Shown here: positions 26,575 through 35,122 of the stretch, in pieces
Numbering within the stretch: the first letter of the stretch is position 1
Layout: each line of letters opens with the position of its first letter
Assembly: GCF_009755605.1 (NCBI RefSeq)
Contig: NZ_WPNZ01000022.1
Coordinates: 62,001-126,000, forward strand
DNA: 64,000 bases
Origin: Streptomyces typhae
GTDB taxonomy: Bacteria; Actinomycetota; Actinomycetes; Streptomycetales; Streptomycetaceae
Reading direction: 5' to 3'
The notes under the pieces: model-generated
What the model was told of the DNA's origin: nothing
What the model saw: the letters and a program-made list of their open reading frames with translations, nothing else
Databases searched by the model: none
Position numbers and translations under genes: made by a program

Positions 26575-29500
26575 GGCCTTTCGGTCATCTTGCGCAGCGG
26601 CTTGCGGGACGTCGCCGACAACTCGTGCCAGCGGGCCGCCAGTTCGGCCACGGTGGGGGCGGTGAAGAGGGTCTGCATGAGGATTTCGACACCCAGTTCC
26701 GCGCGCACCCGGGCCACGAGCCGGGTGGCGAGCAGGGAGTGTCCGCCGAGGGCGAAGAAGTCGTCGTCGACGCCGACGCGTTCGGCGCCGAGCACTTCGG
26801 CGAACAGGGCGCACAGCGCGGTCTCCCGCGGGGTCGCGGGCGCCCGGTAGCCGTCCCCGCCGACCTCGGGGCGGGGCAGCGCGAAGCGGTCCAGCTTGCC
26901 GTTGGGCGTCTGGGGCAGCTCGGTGAGCGTCACGAACGCGGCCGGGACCATATGGGCCGGGAGGCGCTCCCCGACGGTCTGACGCAGCAGTTCGGGCGCG
27001 GGCGGCCTGGCACCGGACTCCGGCACCACGTACGCCACCAGGCGGTGGTCGCCCGGACGGTCCTCGCGGGCGATGACGACGGCCCTGCGGACGGCCGGAT
27101 GGCGGGTGAGGACGTGCTCGATCTCGGCGGGTTCGATCCGGAAGCCGCGCAGTTTGATCTGGTGGTCGGAGCGGCCGAGGTACTCCACCTGGCCGTCGGG
27201 GGTCCAGCGCGCCAGGTCCCCGCTGCGGTACATCCGTGTGCCCGGCGGGCCGAACGGGCAGGCCACGAACCGTTCGGCGGTGAGCCCGGGGCGGTGGTGG
27301 TAGCCGCGGGCCAGGCCTTCCCCGGCGATCCAGAGGTCGCCGGTGGCGCCGGGCGGCACCGGGCGCAGCATCCGGTTCAGGATCAAAATCCGGGTGCCGG
27401 GGACCGGGCCGCCGACGGCGGGCGGCATGCCGGAGGTGCCGGGGAGGAGGCGGGCCGCGGTGGCGTAGACGGTGGTCTCGGTGGGGCCGTAGAGGTTGGT
27501 GACCTCGGCGGCGTGTTTGCACAGGGTCTCGGCGAGCGGCAGCGGCAGGGCCTCCCCCGTGGAGATCACCCGCAGCCCGGTCAGGCAGGCGGGCGCGTGC
27601 GTGACCAGGCTCTGCCAGAGCGCGGGGGTGGCCTGCATGACGGTGACGCCGCAGCGTTCGACGAGGTCGAGCAGGGCCTGGGGCCGGGTGAGGTCGTCCT
27701 TGGCGGCGAGAATCACGCGGGCGCCGGACAGCAGGGGCAGGAAGAGTTCCAGGGCGGCGATGTCGAACGCCACGGTGGCGCAGGCGAGGAGCCGGTCGTC
27801 CGGCGAGAGGGAGAATCGATCCTGCATGCCGGTGAGCAGGGTGGTGAGGGAGCCGTGCCGGATCACCACGCCCTTGGGCCGGCCGGTGGAGCCGGAGGTG
27901 TAGATGACGTACGCGGCGTGGTCGGCGCCGACCGGCACCCGCGGTCCGCGGGCGGGGTGCGGCGAGGCGGCGGTCAGGTCCACCCCGGCCAGGCGCTCCG
28001 CGTCCAGGACGAGGACGGGCTCGCTGTCCTCGACCACGGCCCGCACCCGGGCGGCCGGGTACTCGGGGTCCACCGGCACATAGGCCGCACCGGCCTGCCA
28101 CACCGCGAGCAGGGCCACGACCAGGTCGGCCGAGCGGGGCAGCAGCACCACGACCCGCGACTCGGGGCCCACGCCCTGCCCGGCCAGCCAGTGCGCGAGC
28201 CGTCCGGCCCGGTCCGTCAGCTCCCGGTAGGTCAGCCGCTGCCCGTGGAAGTCGACGCAGACCGCGTCCGGCGCGGTGGCCGCCTGTGCAGCGATCAGCT
28301 CGGGCACGGTCCGCTCCGGCGGCGGGACGGCGGTGTCGTTCCAGCCGTTCAGGACCCGCTCGCGCTCGGTGTCGGACAGGACGTCGATCGCGCCGACGGT
28401 GGTCCCCGGTGCGGCGGCGAACGCGCGCAGGACCCGTACGAGACGGTCGGCGACCGCTTCCACGGCGGTGCGCGCGAAGACGTCGCGCCGGTACTGGAAG
28501 GAGATCCGCAGCAGCGGGTCGGCCGCCGCGATCACGGTGAGCGGGTAGTGCGGCGGGGCGTAGGGGCGGATCCCGGACACCACCGGGCCGAGGTTCGCCT
28601 CCGCCGCGCGTCCGGACCGGTCCACGGGGAACGACTCGAACACCACGAGCGTGTCGAACAGGGCGCTCAGGCCGGTCGCGCGCTGGATGTCGGCGAGCCC
28701 CAGATGGTGGTGGTCCAGGAGCCGCGCCTGGGCCTCCTGGAGCCTGCCGAGGAGGTCCGGGACCGTGTCGCCGGGGCCGCACCGCACCCGCACGGGCACC
28801 GTGTTGATGAAGAGCCCGATCATGCCGTCCACCCCGGGGAGCCCGGAGGGGCGGCCCGCGACCGTGGCACCGAACAGCACGTCCTCACGGCCCGTCAGCT
28901 CGGCGAGCACGACGGCCCACGCACCCTGCACCAGGGTGTTGGGGGTGACGCCCCACTCGGCGGCGCGGCGGGCGAGGCCGGTGGCGACCTCGCCGGTCAG
29001 CGCCGCGTCGAGCTGTCCGCTGCCGCGTCCGCCCCGGCGGCCGGGTGCGGGCGCGGGCGCGAGCAGCGTCGGCTCCGCGACACCGGCCAGCTCCTCGGAC
29101 CAGGCCCGCTTGGACTCCCCCGGGTCCTGCCGCGCGAGCCAGCGCAGGAAGTCCCGGTAGCCGTGCGGGGCGGCCGGTCGCGCGGGCCGGCCGTCGGCGG
29201 CGTACAGGTCCATGAGCTCGGACGCGATCAGCGGCACCGACCAGCCGTCGAGCAGCACATGGTGCGCGGTGAGCGCCAGTTCGGCGTGTCCGGGGCCGAG
29301 GGTGACGAGGGTGAGGCGCAGCAGGGGCGGGCTCTCGGGCCGGAAGCGGGTCTCGCGCTCCTCGGCGAGCACCGCCTCCAGACGTGCCCCGGCCCCGGGC
29401 CCGCCGGTGAGGTCCACGTGCCGCCAGGGCAGCGCGACGCCGTCCACGACGATCTGCACGGGCTCGCCGCCGGCGCTCGGCAGGAACGCCGCCCGCAGGT

Positions 29501-32500
29501 TGGGGTGCCGGTCGAGCAGGGCCTGGCCCGCGGCCCGCAGGCGCGGTGCGTCCACCGGCCCTTCGAGGCGGAACACGAACTGCGTCTGGTACGCCTCGGA
29601 CGCGGTGTGCGCGAGCATCGTGTGGTACAGCAGGCCGTCCTGGAGCGGGGTGAGCGGCCAGACGTCGCCGACGCGCCCGAAGCGCCGCTGCCAGTCGTCC
29701 AGTTCGTCCTGGCGTACGCGCACCATCGGGACGTCGGACGGGGTCAGGCCGTGGCCGCCGTCCGCGACCCGGCGGCGCAGGCCGCGCAGGGCCGCGCACC
29801 AGGTGTCGGCCAGGGCGCGGACCTCGTCGGCGTTCAGGACGCCGGTGGCGAAGGTGAAGAGGGCGGTGAGGCGGGCGTCGTCGCCGTCGCCGGTCACCAG
29901 GGAGTTCAGTTCGAGTGCGCTGGGCGCGGGCATGTCGGGCGCGGGGGCGGCGACCAGTTCGGCGCACTCGGGCGCCGGGGTCCACGCCGTACCGGCGGGG
30001 GCTTCGGGGCCTTGGCCTGCCGGGTTCCGCCCCGTACCGGCGAGGGCTTCGGGGCCCTGGGCCGCCGGGTTCCGCCCCCTGCCACCGGGGGCTTCGGGGC
30101 CCTGGGCCGCCGCGTGCCCGGCGGGGCGGAAGGAGAAGCGGCCCAGGAAGTTGAAGCCGATCTCGTCCGCCGGGTAGGGGCGCAGCAGCGTCGCGGTGTC
30201 CTCGTTGAGGCAGCGCAGCAGGGTGTAGCCGATGCCCTGGTCCGGCAGTGCGCGCCGCTGCTCCTTGACCCGCTTGAGCGCCTCTCCGGCGGCGTCCCCG
30301 CCCGCGAGGGCGGCGTCGACGTCGATCCCCGAGATGTCGAAGCGTACCGGGGTGACGGTGGTGAACCAGCCGACCGTACGGGACAGGTCCGCGCCCGGCA
30401 CCAACTCGTCCTGGCGGCCGTGGCCTTCGAGGCGGACGACGGTGGCGCCGTCGGTCGTGCCCCGCCGCAGGTGGGCGAGGGCGAGCACGAGCGCGGTGAG
30501 CAGCACGTCGTCCGCGCCCGCGCGGTAGGCGGCCGGGACCGAGGTCATGACGGCGGCGGTGAGGTCGGCGGGTAGCTGGACCCGGACGGTGTCGGTGGTC
30601 GCGGTGAGGTCGCGCCGGGGGTCGAGGGGCCGGGAGCCGACCGGGGCGACGGGTGCGGCGAGCAGGTCGCGCCACAGCGACACCTCCGCCGCGCGTGCGG
30701 GCCGGGCCGCCTCGTCGGCCAGCGCCCGCAGCCAGCGCCGCAGGGATGTCCCCACCTCGGGCAGCACGGGCGTCCGGCCGTCCTCGGCCTGCTGCCAGGC
30801 CGTGGCCAGGTCGAGGAGCAGCACCCGCCAGGACAAGCCGTCGACGACCAGGTGGTGGGCCACGACAAGGAGCCGCCCCGGAGTGCCGGGCGCCGCCTCG
30901 AACCGTACGAGGCCGAGCATGCGGCCCGACCGGGCGTCGATGTGCCCCACGGCCTCGGCGGCCTCGGCGCGCAGCAGTTCCTGCCACGCCTCGCCGTCCC
31001 AGTACCCGGGGTCCAGGTGGGCGGGGCAGTCGACGTGCTTGACCAGGGCGCCGGTGTCCACGGCGGTGGGCGGCAGCACGAGGAGGCCGTCGTCCGTGAG
31101 CTGGGAGCGCAGGACGTCGTGCCGGTCGAGTACGGCGCGCAGGACGGCGTCGAGGCGCTCGGGGTCCGCTGCCGGCGGCAGTTCGAGGACCAGCCACTGG
31201 GCGAGCCGGTCGAGGCCGGGGCCGCGTTCGGCGTACAGGCGTGCCAGCGGGGGCAGCGGGAGCAGGCCGACGCCGCCGCCGTCGAGTTCGGCGAGGGCCG
31301 CCGGGGCGGTGTCGCGGGTCGCGGCGCGGGCCAGCGCGGCGACGGTGCGGCACTCGAAGACGGTGCGCGGGGTGAACGCGAGCTGCCCGGCGCGGGCGCG
31401 GGCCACCACCTGGATGGCCCGGATGCTGTCGCCGCCGAGGGTGAAGAAGTCGTCGTCGACGCCGATCCGGCCGATCCCGAGCACCTCGGCGAACGCGGCG
31501 GCGAGCAGACGCTCCTCGGCGGTGCGCGGCGGCCGGTGGACGCCCGCGGCGAACTGCGGCTCGGGCAGGGCGGACCGGTCCAGTTTGCCGTTCGCCGACA
31601 GCGGCAGGCGGTCGAGGGGCACGAAGGCGGCCGGGACGAGGTGGGCGGGCAGCCGGGACGCGACGAAGCCGCGCAGCTCGGCGATGTCGAGCCCGGCGTG
31701 CAGGTCCCAGTCGGTGCCCGCGTCGCCGCCCGCGGCGGCCGTGGCCGGGACGACGTACGCGACGAGCTGCGCGGCCCCGTCGGCGCCGCGGCCGGTCCTC
31801 GCGACGACGGCGGCCCGCAGCACCCCGGGGTGGTCGGCGAGGGCGGCCTCGATCTCCTGGGGTTCGACGCGGAAGCCGCGGATCTTCACCTGGTGGTCGG
31901 CGCGGCCCGCGAACTCCAGCTGGCCGTCGGCGTTCCAGCGCGCCACGTCGCCGGTCCGGTACATGCGCTGCCCCGGTGGGCCGTACGGGCAGGCCACGAA
32001 CCGTTCCGCGGTCAGGTCCGGCCGCCGGTGGTAGCCGCGGGCGAGTTGGACGCCCGCGATGTACAGGTCGCCGAAAACGCCCGGCGGCAGCGGCCGGAGC
32101 CCCTCGTCGAGGACGTACAGGGCGGTGTTCCAGACCGGTGTGCCGATCGGGACGGTGCGCGCCCCCGGCCGGTACTGCCAGGCGGTGACGTCCACGGCCG
32201 CCTCGGTCGGCCCGTACAGGTTGTGCAGCGGCACACCGAACGTTTCGTGGAAGCGGGCGGCCAGGTCGGCCGGGAGTGCCTCGCCGCTGCACACGACGCG
32301 GCGCAGGGCGGTGCGGGCGGCGGCGTTCTCCTCGGTGGTGAACTCCGCCAGCATGGACGGGACGAAGTGCGCCGTCGTGACGCCGGTGCGCCGGATCAGC
32401 TCGGCGAGGTAGGCGGGGTCGCGGTGCCCGTCGGGTCGGGCGACTTCCAGGGTGGCGCCGGTGACGAGCGGCCAGAAGAACTCCCAGACGGACACGTCGA

Positions 32501-34508
32501 ACGAGGCGGAGGTCTTCTGGAGCACCCGGTCGGAGCCGTCGAGCCGGTACTGGTCCTGCATCCACAGCAGCCGGTTGACGATCGCGGCGTGGGTGACGAC
32601 GACACCCTTGGGCCTGCCCGTCGACCCCGAGGTGTAGATCATGTACGCGGGGTGCTCGGGGCGGTGCGCGACGCGCGGGGCGGGCCCCTCGGCGGGCGGG
32701 GCGAGCGGGGCGTGCCCTTCGGTGAGCGGGGCGTCGTCGACCGTGACCACGGGGACGTCCGTGGGCGGCAGCCGGTCCGCGGTGTCCTTGTCCGTCACCA
32801 GGAGCGCCGGGGCGGCGTCGGCGAGCATGAGGGCGACGCGGGCCGCCGGGTAGTCGGGGTCGACGGGGACGTGGGCGGCACCGGCCTTGAGCACCGCGAC
32901 CAGGGCGACGACCAGGTCCGGGGAGCGGGGCAGGGCGACCGCGACGAACCGCTCGGGTCCCGCGCCGCGCCCGGCGAGGAGGCGGGCCAGGCGCCCGGAC
33001 CGCTCGGCGAGTTCGCGGTAGGTGAGGCGGGTGTCCTCGAAGGACACCGCGACGGCGTCCGGGGTGGCCTCGGCCTGGCGGTCGAGCAGGTCGGTCAGGG
33101 TCGCGGGCGGCAGCTCCACGGCGGGTCCCGCGCAGTCGGTGAGCAGCGCGCGGCGTTCGGCGGCGCCGAGCGCGGACACCTCCCCGACCGGGGTGCGCGG
33201 GTCGGCGAGGGCCGTGCGCAGGAACGTCACGAACCGGTCGGTGAGACCGGCGACGTCCTGGTCGTCGTAGTCGGCGCGCGGCGCGTCGAAGCGGACGTAC
33301 AGGTCGCTGTCGTCGCGGCCGTCGGTGTAGACGCAGACCATGACCTCGTCGACCACGCCGAAGGTGCCGCCGGCGAAGCGGGCGGTGGCGCCGGCGAAGT
33401 CGAGCGCCTCGACGAAGGGGATGACGTTGACGACGGCGCCGAAGGGGTCGCGTGTCTCGGCCGTGCGGCCGATGGCCCGCCGGATCAGGGAGACGTCGTG
33501 CCGGGCGTGCCGCAGGACACGGCGCCGCTCCTGCGCCAGCGACTCGGCGAGGGCCGCGAAGTCGGCCGCGGGGTCCACGCGCGGGCGCAGCGGCACGCGG
33601 TTCGAGAGCAGGCCGAGGGAGCGCCGCAGGGCGCCGACGCGGTGGTTGACGGTGATGGTGAGGAGCGGCTCGGGCAGGCCGCACAGATGGCGCAGGAACG
33701 CGGTGGCGGCGGCCGCGATCAGGTCGGACACCGTGGTGCCCGCCGTGTCGGCGGCGCGGGTCCAGGCGGTGAACTCCGCCGCGGGCACCGTCGCCGTACG
33801 GGTGGCCATGCCCTGGCACGCGGTGAGTCCGTCCCAGTGGCCGGGCGCAGGCGCGGGCGTTCCGGCGGGCGGGCGGACCCCGGCGGGCAGCCTGGCGGCG
33901 GTGGGTTCACCGGCGAGATAGTCGCGCCAGAACCGCTCGGCACCGGCGTACCGCGCCGACGTCCGGTAGGCGGCGTCCTGTCCGGCCGCGTCGCCCGGCG
34001 GGTTCGGGGCGCCCTCCGGCACGGGCGCGCCCGCGTGCAGGGCGCGGTAGATCCCGGCGATCCGCTGCGACAGCAGGGTGATGACGCCGAAGGCGTCGGT
34101 GAGGATGTGGTGGAACACGAGGACGAGCAGATGGCGGTCCCGGCCGACGCGGATCGAGCCGATCCGCCAGAGGGCGTCCCCGGCCAGGTCGAACGGGCGG
34201 CCCACCAGGTCGGCGACGACGGCGCGGGCCGCGTCACCGGGGTCGGCGGCGCCGGTGACGTCGAGGTGAAAGGGCTCCCACGTCCCGGCGTCCCGGGTGC
34301 TCGTCCGCAGCACGTCGCCGTCCCTGCGGAAGTTCACCGTCAGCGCCCCGGCCTCCGCCACGGCCGCCTCCAGGGCGGCGGCGAGCAGGCCGGTGTCCAG
34401 GTCCCCGTCGATGTCCCACAGGGTCACCACGTTGTTCGGTGCGGACGGAGCGAGCTCCTGCGCGAGCCACATGGCTTCTTGCGCGGATGTGATGCCGGTA
34501 CAACCCAT
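26571..34508 (-). CDS. ecm6-like: NRPS, C-A-PCP-E-C-A-PCP (Ecm6/TrsI/Qui6 type)
   Basis: 2645 residues from ATG 34508, with GGGGGGAAA nine bases upstream. Approximate domains: starter C 1-430 with HHILTDA near residue 131 (Ala replaces the usual Gly); A 440-940 with pocket D-V-W-H-V-S-L-V-D-K (Ser); PCP near 1029 (GGDSIRA, the form seen before E domains); E 1060-1460 (HHLVVDGLSW, VGWFTTVTPVR, IGFNFLGRF); a repeat linker 1465-1510; C 1610-2050 (HHVLLDGWS); A 2060-2560 with pocket D-I-L-Q-I-T-L-V-Y-K (Gly/Ala-like); PCP near 2591. The starter C domain should condense the aromatic acid with Ser, E gives D-Ser, and the second module adds Ala or Gly. No carrier for the aromatic acid is present; triostin synthetase borrows the fatty-acid ACP. 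Confidence 0.95.
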   Translation of the reverse strand: MGCTGITSAQEAMWLAQELAPSAPNNVVTLWDIDGDLDTGLLAAALEAAVAEAGALTVNFRRDGDVLRTSTRDAGTWEPFHLDVTGAADPGDAARAVVADLVGRPFDLAGDALWRIGSIRVGRDRHLLVLVFHHILTDAFGVITLLSQRIAGIYRALHAGAPVPEGAPNPPGDAAGQDAAYRTSARYAGAERFWRDYLAGEPTAARLPAGVRPPAGTPAPAPGHWDGLTACQGMATRTATVPAAEFTAWTRAADTAGTTVSDLIAAAATAFLRHLCGLPEPLLTITVNHRVGALRRSLGLLSNRVPLRPRVDPAADFAALAESLAQERRRVLRHARHDVSLIRRAIGRTAETRDPFGAVVNVIPFVEALDFAGATARFAGGTFGVVDEVMVCVYTDGRDDSDLYVRFDAPRADYDDQDVAGLTDRFVTFLRTALADPRTPVGEVSALGAAERRALLTDCAGPAVELPPATLTDLLDRQAEATPDAVAVSFEDTRLTYRELAERSGRLARLLAGRGAGPERFVAVALPRSPDLVVALVAVLKAGAAHVPVDPDYPAARVALMLADAAPALLVTDKDTADRLPPTDVPVVTVDDAPLTEGHAPLAPPAEGPAPRVAHRPEHPAYMIYTSGSTGRPKGVVVTHAAIVNRLLWMQDQYRLDGSDRVLQKTSASFDVSVWEFFWPLVTGATLEVARPDGHRDPAYLAELIRRTGVTTAHFVPSMLAEFTTEENAAARTALRRVVCSGEALPADLAARFHETFGVPLHNLYGPTEAAVDVTAWQYRPGARTVPIGTPVWNTALYVLDEGLRPLPPGVFGDLYIAGVQLARGYHRRPDLTAERFVACPYGPPGQRMYRTGDVARWNADGQLEFAGRADHQVKIRGFRVEPQEIEAALADHPGVLRAAVVARTGRGADGAAQLVAYVVPATAAAGGDAGTDWDLHAGLDIAELRGFVASRLPAHLVPAAFVPLDRLPLSANGKLDRSALPEPQFAAGVHRPPRTAEERLLAAAFAEVLGIGRIGVDDDFFTLGGDSIRAIQVVARARAGQLAFTPRTVFECRTVAALARAATRDTAPAALAELDGGGVGLLPLPPLARLYAERGPGLDRLAQWLVLELPPAADPERLDAVLRAVLDRHDVLRSQLTDDGLLVLPPTAVDTGALVKHVDCPAHLDPGYWDGEAWQELLRAEAAEAVGHIDARSGRMLGLVRFEAAPGTPGRLLVVAHHLVVDGLSWRVLLLDLATAWQQAEDGRTPVLPEVGTSLRRWLRALADEAARPARAAEVSLWRDLLAAPVAPVGSRPLDPRRDLTATTDTVRVQLPADLTAAVMTSVPAAYRAGADDVLLTALVLALAHLRRGTTDGATVVRLEGHGRQDELVPGADLSRTVGWFTTVTPVRFDISGIDVDAALAGGDAAGEALKRVKEQRRALPDQGIGYTLLRCLNEDTATLLRPYPADEIGFNFLGRFSFRPAGHAAAQGPEAPGGRGRNPAAQGPEALAGTGRNPAGQGPEAPAGTAWTPAPECAELVAAPAPDMPAPSALELNSLVTGDGDDARLTALFTFATGVLNADEVRALADTWCAALRGLRRRVADGGHGLTPSDVPMVRVRQDELDDWQRRFGRVGDVWPLTPLQDGLLYHTMLAHTASEAYQTQFVFRLEGPVDAPRLRAAGQALLDRHPNLRAAFLPSAGGEPVQIVVDGVALPWRHVDLTGGPGAGARLEAVLAEERETRFRPESPPLLRLTLVTLGPGHAELALTAHHVLLDGWSVPLIASELMDLYAADGRPARPAAPHGYRDFLRWLARQDPGESKRAWSEELAGVAEPTLLAPAPAPGRRGGRGSGQLDAALTGEVATGLARRAAEWGVTPNTLVQGAWAVVLAELTGREDVLFGATVAGRPSGLPGVDGMIGLFINTVPVRVRCGPGDTVPDLLGRLQEAQARLLDHHHLGLADIQRATGLSALFDTLVVFESFPVDRSGRAAEANLGPVVSGIRPYAPPHYPLTVIAAADPLLRISFQYRRDVFARTAVEAVADRLVRVLRAFAAAPGTTVGAIDVLSDTERERVLNGWNDTAVPPPERTVPELIAAQAATAPDAVCVDFHGQRLTYRELTDRAGRLAHWLAGQGVGPESRVVVLLPRSADLVVALLAVWQAGAAYVPVDPEYPAARVRAVVEDSEPVLVLDAERLAGVDLTAASPHPARGPRVPVGADHAAYVIYTSGSTGRPKGVVIRHGSLTTLLTGMQDRFSLSPDDRLLACATVAFDIAALELFLPLLSGARVILAAKDDLTRPQALLDLVERCGVTVMQATPALWQSLVTHAPACLTGLRVISTGEALPLPLAETLCKHAAEVTNLYGPTETTVYATAARLLPGTSGMPPAVGGPVPGTRILILNRMLRPVPPGATGDLWIAGEGLARGYHHRPGLTAERFVACPFGPPGTRMYRSGDLARWTPDGQVEYLGRSDHQIKLRGFRIEPAEIEHVLTRHPAVRRAVVIAREDRPGDHRLVAYVVPESGARPPAPELLRQTVGERLPAHMVPAAFVTLTELPQTPNGKLDRFALPRPEVGGDGYRAPATPRETALCALFAEVLGAERVGVDDDFFALGGHSLLATRLVARVRAELGVEILMQTLFTAPTVAELAARWHELSATSRKPLRKMTERP
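29977..30111. repeat. 45-bp tandem repeat in the E-C interdomain linker
   Basis: Three in-frame units of 45 bp (29977, 30022, 30067) encode a 15-residue period of the form A(A/G)QGPEA(P/L)xGxxxxP between the epimerase and the following condensation domain. The units are nearly identical in DNA, which indicates recent expansion of a flexible linker. Confidence 0.9.
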
Positions 34509-34771
34509 GCAGGTTTCCCCCCAGCAAGCGTGCTTCCAGGTCAACGGCCACTCGCCGTGCCGAATTTTGTCTTGGGCATGTGCACTCCGATCCGGGGTGA
34601 AAGATGTTGGCCAGACATGGAACCGGAATTGGCCACCACCCCGCGCATCCCCGCCATATCGAGCGGAGCCGGACCCTGTCCGGTATCCCTCGCATCACCG
34701 CCCATGTCACTCGGCGGCGGGATCCCCCGACGGTCCGCCGCCGCCTTGGAACGCGGCGGTCCGACGGGGGT
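34509..34771 (-). promoter_or_regulatory. NRPS promoter region with hairpin and paired heptamers
   Basis: The 263-bp gap between the ABM gene and the first NRPS holds a long imperfect hairpin at 34724-34770 (18-bp arms with two mismatches, beginning CCCCCG), right behind the ABM stop. This suggests termination or attenuation. Downstream of it on the minus strand, TTGGCCA occurs twice in direct orientation 22 bp apart (34607-34613 and 34629-34635, plus-strand reading) and overlaps a CCGGAAT copy at 34623. An NRPS promoter with a direct-repeat activator site is likely but unproven. Confidence 0.5.
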
Positions 34772-35122
34772 TCACCTCGGCTTCCCGTCCGGCTCCCCGG
34801 CCTCCGCGGCCACCGGCCCCGTCTCGTGGGAGCTGGTCCGCACCACCTCGGCGACGGTCAGTTCGTAGGCCGAATACCACCGGTCACGACCGAGCTTCTG
34901 CGCCACTTGGTGCTCGGGATCCGTCCGCCACTCCTCCAGCGTCCCGGCGTTCTCCCACATCACCACCGCGAGGCGGTCGCCGTCCTCGCCGGTGTAGTGC
35001 TTGACCTCCACCAGGTCGGTCCCGGCGATCTCGCGGACGCGCTCCCGCATCCGGTCCTCGGTGGCGTAGTAGTCCGCACCCGCGTGCTCGGAGAGGCGCG
35101 ACTTGAACAGGATCACGAACAT
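34772..35122 (-). CDS. antibiotic-biosynthesis-monooxygenase (ABM) domain protein
   Basis: A 116-residue small alpha/beta protein: MFVILFKSRLSE, then ERVREIAGTDLVEVKHYTGE and a central DRLAVVMWENAGTLEEWRTD strand-helix, followed by HQVAQKLGRDRWYSAYEL. This is the dimeric ferredoxin-like ABM/YgiN fold, which includes cofactor-free oxygenases acting on aromatic substrates. Its start overlaps the stop region of the flavin monooxygenase gene by 10 bp, so the two are coupled. The context suggests a step in forming the bicyclic aromatic acid, for example oxidation or decarboxylation of an unstable kynurenine-derived intermediate. The reaction is not known from sequence. Confidence 0.82.
   Translation of the reverse strand: MFVILFKSRLSEHAGADYYATEDRMRERVREIAGTDLVEVKHYTGEDGDRLAVVMWENAGTLEEWRTDPEHQVAQKLGRDRWYSAYELTVAEVVRTSSHETGPVAAEAGEPDGKPR

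Noticed and set aside
21133..26850. 1905-residue open frame on the plus strand over the NRPS
   Set aside because: Glu/Arg/Gly-rich composition with no motifs; it is the mirror of a high-GC coding strand. The same holds for the 1316- and 1338-residue plus-strand frames at 26.6-34.9 kb.
26575..28782. N-terminal extension of the second NRPS reading frame to 28782
   Set aside because: The extension is an Arg/Pro-rich shadow of the upstream NRPS in another frame. The real start is GTG 26574, coupled to the preceding stop, and a condensation domain begins right there.
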